Shown: in pieces, positions 35,736 to 45,374 of the stretch
How the letters are laid out: each line of letters starts with the position of its first letter
How positions within the stretch are numbered: the first letter of the stretch is position 1
Source of the DNA: Paracoccus hibiscisoli
GTDB taxonomy: Bacteria; Pseudomonadota; Alphaproteobacteria; Rhodobacterales; Rhodobacteraceae
Length of the DNA stretch: 64,000 nucleotides
NCBI RefSeq assembly: GCF_005048265.1
Contig: NZ_SUNH01000008.1
Span: forward strand, 62,001 to 126,000
Reading direction: 5' to 3'
The notes under the pieces: model-generated
What the model was told of the DNA's origin: nothing
The model's database searches: none
Seen by the model: the letters and a program-made list of their open reading frames with translations, nothing else
Program-made: the position numbers and the translations under genes

Positions 35736-36905
35736 ATGCACCGCCTTTCCAGCCAGCAGATCCTGGCGCAGCTGATCGCCTTTGACACGACCAGCAGCAG
35801 ATCGAACCTTGGCCTGATCGACCATGTCCGCGACTATCTGGCCGGATACGGCGTGGACAGCCGGCTGGTCATGGACGCGACGGGGCAAAAGGCCAACCTG
35901 TGGGCCACCATCGGCCCCGCGGACCGGCCCGGCGTGATCCTGTCGGGCCACACCGACACCGTCCCGGTCGAGGGTCAGGACTGGGCCAGCGACCCTTATG
36001 TGCTGACCGAACGCGACGGGCGCCTGTACGGGCGCGGTGCCTGCGACATGAAGGGGTTCCTGGCCTGCGCGCTGGCCGCCGTGCCCGACCTTGTGGCGCG
36101 CGATCTGGCGCGCTCGGTGCATCTGGCGTTCTCCTATGACGAGGAGGTCGGCTGCGTTGGCGTCATCGGCCTGCTGGAGATGCTGCGCGCCGCAGCCCTG
36201 CGCCCCGCAATGTGCATCGTGGGTGAGCCCACGCTGATGCAGGTGGTGATCGGGCACAAGGCCAAGCGGTCGATGCGGGTGACGGTGCGGGGGCGGTCGT
36301 GCCATTCCTCGCTGGCGCCGCAGGGGGTCAATGCGGTCGATTATGCCGCCCGGCTGGTGGTGCGCATGCAGGACATCGCGACGCGGCTGGCCGCGACCGG
36401 CGGGCGCGACACCGACTATGACATCACCCACAGCACCGCCCATACCGGCACCATCCACGGCGGGACCGCGCTGAACATCGTGCCGGATCTTTGCACGCTG
36501 GACTGTGAATTCCGCGTCCTGCCGCATGAGGATGCCGATGCCCTGGTCCAGGAATTGCGCGATTATGCGGCGACCGAGCTGGAGCCGATGATGCAGCGGA
36601 CCGCGCCCGAGGCGGGAATAGAGATCGACCTCTATGCGCAATTTCCCGGGCTTGAGACCGCGCCCGACGCCGAGATCGTCACGCTGGCCAAGCGCATGGT
36701 CGGCAGCAACGCCCATTCCAAGGTCGCCTTCGGGACCGAGGGCGGGCGGTTCGCCGAGGCCTTGGGCGTTCCCACGATCGTCTGCGGACCGGGCGCGATC
36801 GCGCAGGCCCACAAACCCGACGAATACATCGATCCGTCGCAGCTGGCCGCCTGTGACGACTTCCTGCGGCAGATCGCGGATTGGGCCGCCGGGACGGACC
36901 ACTGA
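35736..36905 (+). CDS. argE: Acetylornithine deacetylase
   Basis: 389-residue M20A metallopeptidase of the proteobacterial ArgE type. SGHTDTVPVEGQDWASDPY (metal His/Asp), GRGACDMKGFLACALA (bridging Asp), FSYDEEVGCVG (catalytic Glu-Glu) and GEPTLMQVVIGHKAKRS are all present. It removes acetyl from N-acetylornithine or related N-acyl amino acids. Next to a LysR gene and a peptide importer it is more likely a catabolic N-acyl-amino-acid deacetylase than the biosynthetic enzyme. Confidence 0.88.
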   Translation: MHRLSSQQILAQLIAFDTTSSRSNLGLIDHVRDYLAGYGVDSRLVMDATGQKANLWATIGPADRPGVILSGHTDTVPVEGQDWASDPYVLTERDGRLYGRGACDMKGFLACALAAVPDLVARDLARSVHLAFSYDEEVGCVGVIGLLEMLRAAALRPAMCIVGEPTLMQVVIGHKAKRSMRVTVRGRSCHSSLAPQGVNAVDYAARLVVRMQDIATRLAATGGRDTDYDITHSTAHTGTIHGGTALNIVPDLCTLDCEFRVLPHEDADALVQELRDYAATELEPMMQRTAPEAGIEIDLYAQFPGLETAPDAEIVTLAKRMVGSNAHSKVAFGTEGGRFAEALGVPTIVCGPGAIAQAHKPDEYIDPSQLAACDDFLRQIADWAAGTDH

Positions 36906-36916
36906 CGGTCGCTGCG

Positions 36917-36952
36917 CCTGCCTGACATGATGACCGTGCGTGTCAGCGCAGG
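36917..36952. terminator. Bulged hairpin between convergent genes
   Basis: CCTGC-CTGACA (36917-36927) pairs with TGTCAG-CGCAGG (36941-36952) with one bulged base and a 13-base loop. It lies between the argE stop (36905) and the converging ATPase gene stop (37057). There is no T-run on either side, so it may be a bidirectional, factor-assisted terminator. Confidence 0.45.
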
Positions 36953-37056
36953 GACTGCACACATCATGATCGGTGCGGTTCGGGCTGCACTCATCTCGGC
37001 CTGCGATGAGCCGCCATAGTGGCGCGACCTCTCTGGGCCGGGCCGCTTATGGCGTC

Positions 37057-37845
37057 CTACAACCGGGGAACAGCTGCCAGAAGCTGGCGGGTATAGCGGT
37101 GGCGGGGGGCGTGAAAGATGTCGTCGGTCCGCCCTTTCTCGACGACCTTGCCCGCCTGCATGACCAGGATGTCGTCTGCGATGTGGCGCACCACCGACAG
37201 GTCATGCGAGATGAAGATATAGGCAAGCCCAAGCCGCGACTGCAGTTCCAGCAGCAGGTTCAGGATCTGGGACTGGATCGAGACGTCCAGTGCCGACACG
37301 GCCTCGTCGCAGATGACCGCCTGCGGGTCCAGCGCCAGCGCGCGGGCGATGACGATGCGCTGCTTTTGCCCGCCCGAGAATTCGCGCGGCAGCCTGCCGG
37401 CCGAGGATTGCGGCAGGCCCACCAGATCCAGCAGCGCGGCCACCTTGGCGCGGCGGTCGCGGGCGGTGCCGATGCGGTGGATCTGCAGCGGCTCGGCGAT
37501 GCTGTCACCGGCCGACATGCGCGGGTTCAGGGCCGAGGCGGGGTCCTGAAAGACGATCTGCAGGCGGCGCATCGTCTCCATCCGCTCGGGTCCTGACATG
37601 GCGGCGCGGTCCTTGCCGTCGATCAGGACGCGTCCCTCGGTCGGGTCCTGCATCCCCATCACCGCATAGCCGGTGGTCGACTTGCCGCTGCCGGATTCGC
37701 CCACGATGGCCACGGTCTTGCCGGGCATCAGATCAAAGCTGACCCCGTCCACCGCGCGGACATGGTCGGTGACCCGCTCCAGGATCCCGCTGCGGATGGG
37801 GAAATGCACCTTGAGGTCCTGGACCGAGACGATGGGTTGGGTCAT
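37057..37845 (-). CDS. ABC transporter ATP-binding protein, DppF-like but short (third importer)
   Basis: 262-residue ATPase. Walker [13 protein letters not shown]-loop QDPASALNPRMSA, signature FSGGQKQRIVIARAL and Walker B AVICDEAVSALD are intact. It ends at RYTRQLLAAVPRL, lacking the C-terminal oligopeptide-transporter extension with its Cys motif that DppF/OppF proteins of 320-340 residues carry. The shortening looks natural because the stop is followed by intergenic DNA. Last gene of the third importer operon. Confidence 0.9.
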   Translation of the reverse strand: MTQPIVSVQDLKVHFPIRSGILERVTDHVRAVDGVSFDLMPGKTVAIVGESGSGKSTTGYAVMGMQDPTEGRVLIDGKDRAAMSGPERMETMRRLQIVFQDPASALNPRMSAGDSIAEPLQIHRIGTARDRRAKVAALLDLVGLPQSSAGRLPREFSGGQKQRIVIARALALDPQAVICDEAVSALDVSIQSQILNLLLELQSRLGLAYIFISHDLSVVRHIADDILVMQAGKVVEKGRTDDIFHAPRHRYTRQLLAAVPRL

Positions 37846-38816
37846 GGCAGATCCGATGCGATGCGGTCGTGATGCCAGCAGGCCGTGCGGTGGTCCGGCG
37901 TGACGTCCGTCAGCGGCGGCGCCTCGCTGCGGCAGCGGTCGGTGGCCAGCGGACAGCGGGGATGAAAGCGGCAGCCCTGCGGCCAGTCGCGGATGTCGGG
38001 CACCGCGCCCGCAATCGCGGGCAGGGCCACCTTGCGCGGACCGTCCAGGCGCGGGATCGTGCGCAGCAGCATGGCGGTATAGGGGTGGCGCGGCCCGGCA
38101 AAGACCTGCGCCACGCTGCCCGTCTCGACGATGCGCCCGGCATACATCACGGCGACCCGATCCGCGCTTTCCGACACCACGCCCATGTCATGGGTGATCA
38201 GCAGGACCGCGCTGCCGGTCTCCCGGCGCAGAGCGGCCATCAGCTGCAGGATCTGCTTCTGGATCGTGACGTCCAGCGCGGTCGTCGGCTCGTCCGCGAT
38301 CAGCAGGATCGGCTGGCGGATCATCGCCATGGCGATCATCACCCGCTGGCACATGCCGCCCGACAGCTGGAACGGATACTGGCGCGCGCGCACCTCGGGG
38401 CGGTCGATGCCGACGCGGATCAGGAATTCCTGGACCTTGGCGTCGACCGCGGCGCGGGTCATGTCGGTGTCGCGGCCAAGCGCCTCGGCGATCTGGCGTC
38501 CGACCGGCATCAGCGGGTCCAGCGAGGCGACGGGCTCCTGAAAGATCATCGCCAGGCGGTTGCCGCGCAGCCGGTTCATCTGACGCTCTGACAGCTGGTC
38601 CAGCCTGTCGCCCTGCAGGTCGATCCGGCCGCCGGTCAGGCGCGCGGCATCGGGCAGCAGCCGGATCAGCCCAAGCGCGGTCATGCTTTTGCCGCAGCCC
38701 GATTCCCCGACCAGGGCCAGCGTCTCGCCCGCCGCGATCGACAGGGACGTTCCGTCCACCACGGGCCGGCCGTCGATCTCGATGCGCAGGTCGGTGCAGG
38801 ACAGGACCGGGTTCAT
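37842..38816 (-). CDS. ABC transporter ATP-binding protein, DppD-like (third importer)
   Basis: 324-residue ATPase with Walker A GESGCGKSMTALG, Q-loop QEPVASLDPLMPV, Walker [14 protein letters not shown], and a C-terminal GCRFHPRCPLATDRC motif. The signature reads LSGGMCQRVMIAMAM, with Cys where relatives have Arg (GMRQRV). ATGA overlaps at both ends link it to gamma-glutamyltransferase and the short ATPase. Confidence 0.9.
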   Translation of the reverse strand: MNPVLSCTDLRIEIDGRPVVDGTSLSIAAGETLALVGESGCGKSMTALGLIRLLPDAARLTGGRIDLQGDRLDQLSERQMNRLRGNRLAMIFQEPVASLDPLMPVGRQIAEALGRDTDMTRAAVDAKVQEFLIRVGIDRPEVRARQYPFQLSGGMCQRVMIAMAMIRQPILLIADEPTTALDVTIQKQILQLMAALRRETGSAVLLITHDMGVVSESADRVAVMYAGRIVETGSVAQVFAGPRHPYTAMLLRTIPRLDGPRKVALPAIAGAVPDIRDWPQGCRFHPRCPLATDRCRSEAPPLTDVTPDHRTACWHHDRIASDLP

Positions 38817-40372
38817 GATGCCCCCTTGGGATGGGCGGCCACGGCTGCGGACCAGGGGTGGTTGGGATGGACCATGCCCTGCAGTAGCCCGTCCGGGCGG
38901 CGTTCCACAGCACTTGGGATCGCGAACTGCACGGGATAGAGGATGTCGTCGACCACCTCGACATCATGATGGCGCGCGATCAGCCCGGCGGATTGTTCCG
39001 GCGCGCGGCGGTCGATGCGGATGCGCGGATCAGAGGCGTTCAGCCGGGGATGGGACAGCGCCTGCCCCAGATCCATCCCGTGGCGCAACCGAAAGGCCAG
39101 CAGCTGGGCGATGGCGGGCATGATCTGGCGCCCCCCGGCGGCCCCCATCGCCAGCACGCCGCCGCCCGGCATCTCTGCCAGGACGGGGCACATGTTGGCC
39201 AGCGGTTGGACCCCCGGCGCCAGCGCGTTGGGCGTGCCGGGGCGCGGATCGAACCACATCATGCCGTTGTTCAGCAGCACCCCTGTGCGGGCCGAAGTCA
39301 CCTTGGACCCGAAACGCGACAGCAGCGTGTTGGTCAGCGAGACCGCGTGACCCTGCGCGTCGATCACCGACAGATGCGTGGTGCAGCCCGGATCGACCCC
39401 GGTCTCGGCATGGCCGCGTTCGGTCAGGCGGCGGGCATAGGCGCCGCGGATCGCATCGGCAAAGGCGGCATAGTCGCGCGCCTCGGGCCCTGCGGCCGGC
39501 CGGTCGTCCAGCTGCGCCAGCACGTCCAGCAGCGCGGGCCCGCCCGACAGGCCGGGCATGGCCAGAACCGTGCCGCCCGCCCAATCGTGCCGCAGGGGCG
39601 TGCCCCATCGCGGCCGATAACGGGCCAGGTCCTCCGCATCCATGCAGCCGCCCAGATCGCGCATGTCGGCGATCAGGTCGCGGGCGATCTGGCCGTCATA
39701 GAAATCGCGCGCCCCGGCCATGGCCAGGCGGCGCAGGGTGGCGGCCTTTTCGGTCAGGGGCAGACGGTGCAGACCGCCGCCCTCGGCCAGCGACGGCGCG
39801 CGCCCGTCCGGCAGAAAGATCCGGGTCGATGCCGCGTCGGTCAGCAGGTTGCCCGCATCGATGGACAGGCACAGGGCGGTGAACCAGTCGACCTCCAGCC
39901 CTTTGTCGGCCTCGGCGATCGCGGGGGCCAGGGCCTCGGCCCAGGTGATCGTGCCATGGGAGGCCAGCGCCTCGGACAGGCCCGCCACCGCGCCGGGCAC
40001 GCAGACCGAATGCACCCCGATCAGGTTGCGCTGCCCCTGCACCTGCGGCCAGTTGAACCAGTCGTCGTCCCGGCCCGGCACCAGCGGGTAATCCTCGGGG
40101 CGCAGGCCGCGCGGCGACATCATCGAGAAATCCAGACTGCGCGCCGATCCGTCGCGCCCGTCGCGCCACAGCAGGAAGCCGCCGCCGCCAATCCCGCTCA
40201 GCCAGGGTTCCACCACCGACAGGACCAGCGCGGTCGTGACCGCCGCGTCCATCGCATTGCCGCCCTGCGCCAGCACATCCGCGCCCGCCTGCGCCGCAAC
40301 CTGATGCTGGGCCGCGACCATGCCATGGCGACCCTCGACCATCGCCTTTCCCGGTTCCCAGGTCGAGGTCAT
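38813..40372 (-). CDS. Gamma-glutamyltransferase family protein, cytosolic
   Basis: 519-residue Ntn-hydrolase precursor. The autoprocessing/nucleophile Thr is at about residue 331 in CTTHLSVIDAQGHAVSLTNTL. AQGGNAMDAAVTTALVLSVVEPWLSGIGGGGF is the large-subunit signature, and GAAGGRQIMPAIAQLL is in the small subunit. There is no signal peptide (start TSTWEPGKAMVEGRHGMV), so unlike periplasmic Ggt it probably acts in the cytosol on an imported gamma-glutamyl compound. It could also act on another amide, as cephalosporin-acylase-like members do. Overlaps its neighbours by four bases. Confidence 0.86.
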   Translation of the reverse strand: MTSTWEPGKAMVEGRHGMVAAQHQVAAQAGADVLAQGGNAMDAAVTTALVLSVVEPWLSGIGGGGFLLWRDGRDGSARSLDFSMMSPRGLRPEDYPLVPGRDDDWFNWPQVQGQRNLIGVHSVCVPGAVAGLSEALASHGTITWAEALAPAIAEADKGLEVDWFTALCLSIDAGNLLTDAASTRIFLPDGRAPSLAEGGGLHRLPLTEKAATLRRLAMAGARDFYDGQIARDLIADMRDLGGCMDAEDLARYRPRWGTPLRHDWAGGTVLAMPGLSGGPALLDVLAQLDDRPAAGPEARDYAAFADAIRGAYARRLTERGHAETGVDPGCTTHLSVIDAQGHAVSLTNTLLSRFGSKVTSARTGVLLNNGMMWFDPRPGTPNALAPGVQPLANMCPVLAEMPGGGVLAMGAAGGRQIMPAIAQLLAFRLRHGMDLGQALSHPRLNASDPRIRIDRRAPEQSAGLIARHHDVEVVDDILYPVQFAIPSAVERRPDGLLQGMVHPNHPWSAAVAAHPKGAS

Positions 40373-41244
40373 GCGCCCGCCTCCAGCGCGGCGGCCAGGT
40401 GGCCCAGCCCCGGCTCGGCCATGAAACGGCCCTCGTTGGCCGACAGATGCCAGTCCGCGATCTGACCCGCGGTGGCGAACCACACGTCGTCCTGGGCCGC
40501 GATATCGGCCAGCAGCCGTTCCAGCATCGCGACCCGCTGCGCACGGCCCGAGATCCAGGGATGCACGGTGATCATGAACAGCTGGCCGAAACCGCGCCCG
40601 GCCTGGAATTCGTCGCGCCAACCGGCCTCGACCGCGCGGGCGGTCTCGGGGGGCCAGCGGTCGGCGCCGCCGCCCTGAAACTTGAAATAGATCGCGTCGT
40701 CGATCTGCCATTGCACCGGCACCTGCACCAGCCCGCCGATCTGATACGGATGGTCATAGCCCATGAGCGAGCTGTCATAGCGCAGCCCCCGGTCCCTCAG
40801 CGCGGCCAGCATGGCGGGCGTCATCTCCCACGCGGGAGAGCGGAAGCCGGTCGGAACGATGCCGGTCTGCGCGTGAAACACCCGCAGGGACCGGTCCAGC
40901 GCAGCCTCGAACCGGTCATCGGTCGTCTCGGATACCAGCTCGTGCAGATGACCGTGCAGGCCGATCTCGTGGCCCCGGTCGCACAGCGCGGGCAGCAGTT
41001 CGGGATGCAGCTCGGCCACGACCGAGGGGATATAGAAGCTGCCCTTGATGCCGATCCGGTCCAGCAAGTCCAGAATGCGCCAGATCCCCTCGCGCGGGCC
41101 GAAACGGCGCTGTTCCAGCTGACCCAGAGCCTGCGGCAGGCCCGTGCGGTTGGCCCACAGATAGGGGGCCTCGGCATCGACATCGACGCTGAAGCACGCC
41201 GCCGACCGCTTGCCCTGGGGCCAGATGTAGAGGGGGCGGTCCAT
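40369..41244 (-). CDS. Polysaccharide deacetylase family hydrolase
   Basis: 291-residue NodB-fold metal hydrolase. The metal dyad and catalytic base are in CFSVDVDAEAPYLW (Asp21, Asp23), followed by GLHGHLHE (His97 and His101, an HxxxH pair) and GFRSPAWEMTPAML. The type resembles the PuuE/HpPgdA branch, which includes amidases and imidases rather than only sugar deacetylases. It starts at ATG 41244 (TGATG overlap); a GTG one codon earlier is possible. No signal peptide, hence cytosolic. Context suggests an amide-bond hydrolase acting with the gamma-glutamyltransferase. Confidence 0.85.
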   Translation of the reverse strand: MDRPLYIWPQGKRSAACFSVDVDAEAPYLWANRTGLPQALGQLEQRRFGPREGIWRILDLLDRIGIKGSFYIPSVVAELHPELLPALCDRGHEIGLHGHLHELVSETTDDRFEAALDRSLRVFHAQTGIVPTGFRSPAWEMTPAMLAALRDRGLRYDSSLMGYDHPYQIGGLVQVPVQWQIDDAIYFKFQGGGADRWPPETARAVEAGWRDEFQAGRGFGQLFMITVHPWISGRAQRVAMLERLLADIAAQDDVWFATAGQIADWHLSANEGRFMAEPGLGHLAAALEAGA

Positions 41245-42044
41245 CACAAGGCCTTCTTCTTGTCCTGATGGACCAGGATCTGGCCCGCCGATCCGCCGCC
41301 ATCGACCGACAGCGTCGCCCCGGTGATATAGCTGGCCGCATCGGACGCCAGAAACATCACCGCCGCCGGCGCATCCTCATAGCGGGAGGCGCGCCCCAGG
41401 GGGATCGCGCCGGTCACCGCAGTCACATGCGCCTCGGTCAGCGGGCTGGCGGTGCTGCCTGCGGCAAAGCCGGGCTCGACCGCGTTGCAGCGGATGCCGT
41501 ATTCGGCCAACTCGACCGCGAAGCCCTTGGTCAGCCGGTCCAGTGCGGATTTCGAGATGGAATAAGGGGCCGCCGTGGTCCGCATCTTGCGCGACGCACC
41601 CGACGAGATCATGACGATGTTGCCGCGCACCTCGCGGCGCACCATCTGCGTGGCGATGCCGCGGGTCAGCAGGAACGGCGCGCGCAGATTGATGTCGAAG
41701 ATGCGGTCCCATTCATCGGCATCCACATCCAGCAGGAAGCCGCTTGGATAGACCGCCGCATTGTTGACCAGGATGTCGGCGGCGCCCCATTCGCGCCCCA
41801 CCATCGCCACCAGATCGTCGATGGAGGCCGCGTCGGTCAACTCGGTCACATGGGTCAGCGCGGGGCGCGACAGGCTGGCCGCGACATCGGCCATGGGGGC
41901 CTGATCGCGGTCCGACAGCAGCAGGGTCGCCCCGGCCGCATCGAAGGCCTCGGCGATCCAGCGCCCGAAGATGCCCGCGGCCCCGGTCACGATCACGCGT
42001 TTGCCGGTGAAATCGGCGCCGGGCAGAGGCAGGGGTCGGGTCAT
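41244..42044 (-). CDS. Short-chain dehydrogenase/reductase
   Basis: 266-residue classical SDR: cofactor motif TGAAGIFG (residues 20-27), NNAA at 94-97, catalytic Ser148 (MISSGAS) and Tyr161-x3-Lys165 (PYSISK). SDRDQ after the second strand favours NAD(H). No substrate can be assigned. It is encoded between the permease genes and the hydrolase genes, 24 bases downstream of the DppC-like gene. Confidence 0.87.
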   Translation of the reverse strand: MTRPLPLPGADFTGKRVIVTGAAGIFGRWIAEAFDAAGATLLLSDRDQAPMADVAASLSRPALTHVTELTDAASIDDLVAMVGREWGAADILVNNAAVYPSGFLLDVDADEWDRIFDINLRAPFLLTRGIATQMVRREVRGNIVMISSGASRKMRTTAAPYSISKSALDRLTKGFAVELAEYGIRCNAVEPGFAAGSTASPLTEAHVTAVTGAIPLGRASRYEDAPAAVMFLASDAASYITGATLSVDGGGSAGQILVHQDKKKAL

Positions 42045-42068
42045 GGGGCAGTCCTTTCGACAGGGGGC

Positions 42069-42911
42069 TCAGCGTCGGCCTTCGACGACGTCGCGGACGT
42101 GATCGCCCAGGACGTTGACCGACAGGATCAGAAGAAACAGGAACAGGCCCGGAAAGACGGCGATCCACCAGGCCGTGGTGACATAGTTGCGCCCCGCCGA
42201 CAGGATCGCACCCCAACTGGGCGTGGGGGGCTGCACGCCAAGGCCTAGGAAGGACAGGCCCGCCTCGAACAGGACCATCAGGCCGAACTCCAGGGTGACG
42301 ACGACCATGATGGGGCCGATGATGTTGGGCAGGATGTGGCGCAGCAGCACGCGCGGCGTCGATGCCCCCATGAACCGCGACAGCCGCACATAGGGCAGGT
42401 TCATCAGTCCAAGCGTCTGGCCATAGGCGACGCGTGCGTAGCGGGGCCAGCGGGTAAAGGCCAGCACCGCGATCACGTTGACGAAGCCCGGTCCCAGGAT
42501 GGCGACGGTGATGATCGCCAGCAGGATGGCCGGCACCGACAGGACGATGTCGACCAGCCGCATGATGATGGTCGAGGTCCAGCCCCCCGACCAGGCCGCG
42601 ATCATGCCAAGCGCGGTGCCGATGGTGCCGCTGACCAGCACCGACAGCGCCGCCACCGTCAGCGAGACCTGCGCCCCATAGATCAGCCGCGACAGCAGAT
42701 CGCGCCCCAGCTCGTCCGAGCCCAGCAGATAGGTGATGCCCCGCACCTCGGTCCCCGGCGGGCGAAGGCGGCCCAGCAGGTTCTGCGTCTCGGGGCTTTG
42801 CGGGGCGACCCAGGGCGCCAGCAGGGCGGCCAGCGCCAGCACCGCCAGAATGGCCGCGAACACCCACAGCCGGGCCGGCAGCCAGCGGCCAAGGCGCGAC
42901 GGGGCGGTCAC
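42069..42911 (-). CDS. ABC transporter permease, DppC-like (third importer)
   Basis: 280-residue permease with LGSDELGRDLLSRLIYGAQVSL, the loop VRLSRFMGASTPRVLLRHILPN and the closing SVNVLGDHVRDVVEGR. Its N-terminal tail is short. It overlaps the DppB-like gene by four bases (ATGA). Confidence 0.9.
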   Translation of the reverse strand: MTAPSRLGRWLPARLWVFAAILAVLALAALLAPWVAPQSPETQNLLGRLRPPGTEVRGITYLLGSDELGRDLLSRLIYGAQVSLTVAALSVLVSGTIGTALGMIAAWSGGWTSTIIMRLVDIVLSVPAILLAIITVAILGPGFVNVIAVLAFTRWPRYARVAYGQTLGLMNLPYVRLSRFMGASTPRVLLRHILPNIIGPIMVVVTLEFGLMVLFEAGLSFLGLGVQPPTPSWGAILSAGRNYVTTAWWIAVFPGLFLFLLILSVNVLGDHVRDVVEGRR

Positions 42912-43834
42912 TTGCCGCCCTCCAGCCGGATGCGGGGATCGACGGCGCTGTACAGCAGATCGGCCGCCAGGTTGAGAAAGATCGACACGAAGGCCCCCAG
43001 CAGCACGATGGCCTGCACGATGGGAAAGTCGCGCGCGGCGATGGACTGGATGGTCAGCTGACCCAGGCCGGGCCAGGCAAAGACCGTCTCCACGATGACC
43101 GCGCCCGACAGAAGGTTGGCGATCTCCAGCGCCGCGATCGAGATGACCGGAATCGCGCTGTTGCGCAGCGCGTGGCGGCGCACGACCTGGCCCATCGACA
43201 GGCCCTTGGCCCGGGCGGCGCGGATATAGGGCTTGGACAGCTCATCCAGGACGGCGGTGCGGGTCACGCGCGCGAATGTCGCCATGCTGAGCAGCGACAG
43301 GCAGATCGCGGGCAGGATGACGCTTTGCGTTTCCCGCGCGCCCGAGGCGGGCAGCCAGCCCAGGGTCACCGCGAACAGCAGGATCAGCAGCACCCCGCTC
43401 CAGAAGGTCGGCAGGCTCTGGCCCGCCAGCACGAACCCCATGCCAAGGCGGCTGAGCGGATGGTCGCGACGCATCGCCATGAACACCCCAAGCGGCGCGC
43501 CCACCCCAAGCGCAAGCAGCAGCGCGACCCCCGCCAGCCAGATCGTGTAGGGCAGCCGCGATCCGATGATGTCCACGACCGGCACCTGCTGGACGACCGA
43601 CCGGCCGAAATCGAACCGCGCCAGATCCGACATATAGTCGGTGAACTGGACCAGCACGGGCCGATCAAAGCCCAGATTGGCGCGCAGCGCGTCGATGGCC
43701 TGCTGGCTGGCGCCCTCGGATACCAGCAGCAGGACCGGGTCGCCCGCCAGCCGCTGCAGGAAAAAGATCAGCGCCGTGACCCCAAGGACCGAGATCACGG
43801 CCTGCATCAGGCGCCGGGCCAGAAACCGGCTCAT
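42908..43834 (-). CDS. ABC transporter permease, DppB-like (third importer)
   Basis: 308 residues: SRFLARRLMQAVISVLGVTALIFFLQRLAGDP start, AGQSLPTFWSGVLLILLFAV, EAA loop ARAKGLSMGQVVRRHALRN and the terminal DPRIRLEGG. Six helices are expected. The gap to the binding-protein gene upstream is 31 bases and contains only short inverted repeats. Confidence 0.9.
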   Translation of the reverse strand: MSRFLARRLMQAVISVLGVTALIFFLQRLAGDPVLLLVSEGASQQAIDALRANLGFDRPVLVQFTDYMSDLARFDFGRSVVQQVPVVDIIGSRLPYTIWLAGVALLLALGVGAPLGVFMAMRRDHPLSRLGMGFVLAGQSLPTFWSGVLLILLFAVTLGWLPASGARETQSVILPAICLSLLSMATFARVTRTAVLDELSKPYIRAARAKGLSMGQVVRRHALRNSAIPVISIAALEIANLLSGAVIVETVFAWPGLGQLTIQSIAARDFPIVQAIVLLGAFVSIFLNLAADLLYSAVDPRIRLEGGK

Positions 43835-43865
43835 CGCGCGACCTGTCGGGGGGCGCGGGCCGCGA

Positions 43866-45374
43866 TCATTCCGACCAGCCCATCCGGTTCAGGAACAGGC
43901 TCTCGTTCGAGGTCGGGGTCCAGTCCAGATTGTCCGACGCGCCATAGAGGATCGCGGCCTGATACAGCGGCACTTGCGGCACCTCGGTGGCGACCCATTC
44001 ATGGACCTGAGCGTACAGCGCCTGCCGGGCGTCGGGGTCCATCTCGGAGCGCGCGCTTTCCAGCAGCGCGTCCAGATCGTCATCGCGGACCCGCGACCAG
44101 GACGAGCTGGAATGCAGCAGCGGATACAGGACCCCATCCGCGTCCTGACAGGCGCAGGACCAGCGGCCAAAGCCCATGTCGGGGGCATCCTCGGGCGCGC
44201 TTTGGGATTTCTGCAGATAGGTGGCCATATCGGTCATCTCGATCTCGAGCGTCAGGCCGACATCGCCCAGCATCTGCTGAATGGCCTGCACGATGCGCTG
44301 GTCGAACACCGGCGAGGTGGCAAACCCCAGGGGCCGCGTCGCCGGTTCGCCGATCTCGGCGATCAGGGCGCGGGCGGCGTCGGGGTCATAGGGCACGCCC
44401 TCCAACCCCTCGACCCAGCCCACATGGGCCGGGGTCAGCATCTGGCCGACAGGGTTGTCGAAGCCGCCCAGCAGCCCCTCGATCAGCAATTCGCGATCGA
44501 TGGCATGGGCAATGGCGCGGCGCAGGCGCACATCCTCCAGCCCCGGCTTGGCGCGGTTCACCGACAGATAGGCGACCCGTTCGGTCAGCGCCGACAGGGG
44601 GCTGACGCCATCGGCGGCCTCCAGCTGCAGGGCCAGATCGGGGTCCATGCCCACGACCAGATCCGACGCCCCCGAGGTCAGGTTCGCCACCCGGGTCGAG
44701 GCGTCGGGCACGGCGCGGAACACCGCCGCCGGAAAGGCCCCCGAATCGCCCCAATAATCGTCGTTGCGCACCAGGGCGACCTCGACCCCGCGCTGCCAGC
44801 TGTCGAACCGATAGGGCCCCGAGCCGACGGGCGCCAGGTTGAACGCCTCGCGCCCCAGATCCTCGACCACGGCCTTGGGCACGATGGACAGCTTGACCAG
44901 CTGCGCGAACAGGGCCGGATAACCGGTCGCGGTGGTCAGCTTGACGCGCCCGTCCTCCAGCACCTCGGCGTCGATGATGCTCTCGAATTGCGACAGCTGA
45001 GGAGAGCCGAATTCCGGGTCGGTGATGCGCTGGACCGAGAACACCACATCCTCGGCGGTCAGCGGGCTGCCGTCATGGAACAGCACGTCATCGCGGATGG
45101 TGAACACGGTCTCGGTGTCCGACACCTGCTCCCATTCGGTGGCGATCTGGGGCACGATCTGGCCCTCGTCGTCGCGGGTCAGCAGATTGTCGAAGATGTT
45201 GCGATAGACGTAATAGCTGTCGGGGTTCCACTGCAGATGCGGGTCCAGCGTGGTCGGTTCGTTGACCAGATCGACCACCAGCCGTTCGGCATCGGCCAGC
45301 GCGACCGAGGGGGCCGTCAGGGCCGTGGTTGCGGCCAACATGGCGACGAACAGCGTCTTGGGAACAAGTCTCAT
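43866..45374 (-). CDS. Substrate-binding protein, family 5 (third importer)
   Basis: 502-residue DppA/OppA-type receptor. Signal peptide to about residue 27-29 (ending ALADA). Signatures: FTIRDDVLFHDGSPLTAEDV, GSGPYRFDSWQRGVEV, NDDYWGDSGAF and DVRLRRAIAHAIDRELLIEG. The mature region contains a Cys-containing FGRWSCACQDADGV stretch. It overlaps the upstream GntR gene by four bases, so regulator and receptor are co-translated. Confidence 0.9.
   Translation of the reverse strand: MRLVPKTLFVAMLAATTALTAPSVALADAERLVVDLVNEPTTLDPHLQWNPDSYYVYRNIFDNLLTRDDEGQIVPQIATEWEQVSDTETVFTIRDDVLFHDGSPLTAEDVVFSVQRITDPEFGSPQLSQFESIIDAEVLEDGRVKLTTATGYPALFAQLVKLSIVPKAVVEDLGREAFNLAPVGSGPYRFDSWQRGVEVALVRNDDYWGDSGAFPAAVFRAVPDASTRVANLTSGASDLVVGMDPDLALQLEAADGVSPLSALTERVAYLSVNRAKPGLEDVRLRRAIAHAIDRELLIEGLLGGFDNPVGQMLTPAHVGWVEGLEGVPYDPDAARALIAEIGEPATRPLGFATSPVFDQRIVQAIQQMLGDVGLTLEIEMTDMATYLQKSQSAPEDAPDMGFGRWSCACQDADGVLYPLLHSSSSWSRVRDDDLDALLESARSEMDPDARQALYAQVHEWVATEVPQVPLYQAAILYGASDNLDWTPTSNESLFLNRMGWSE

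Noticed and set aside
41245..41247. GTG as start of the polysaccharide-deacetylase-family gene
   Set aside because: The adjacent ATG at 41244 forms a standard TGATG overlap with the upstream stop; the difference is one residue.
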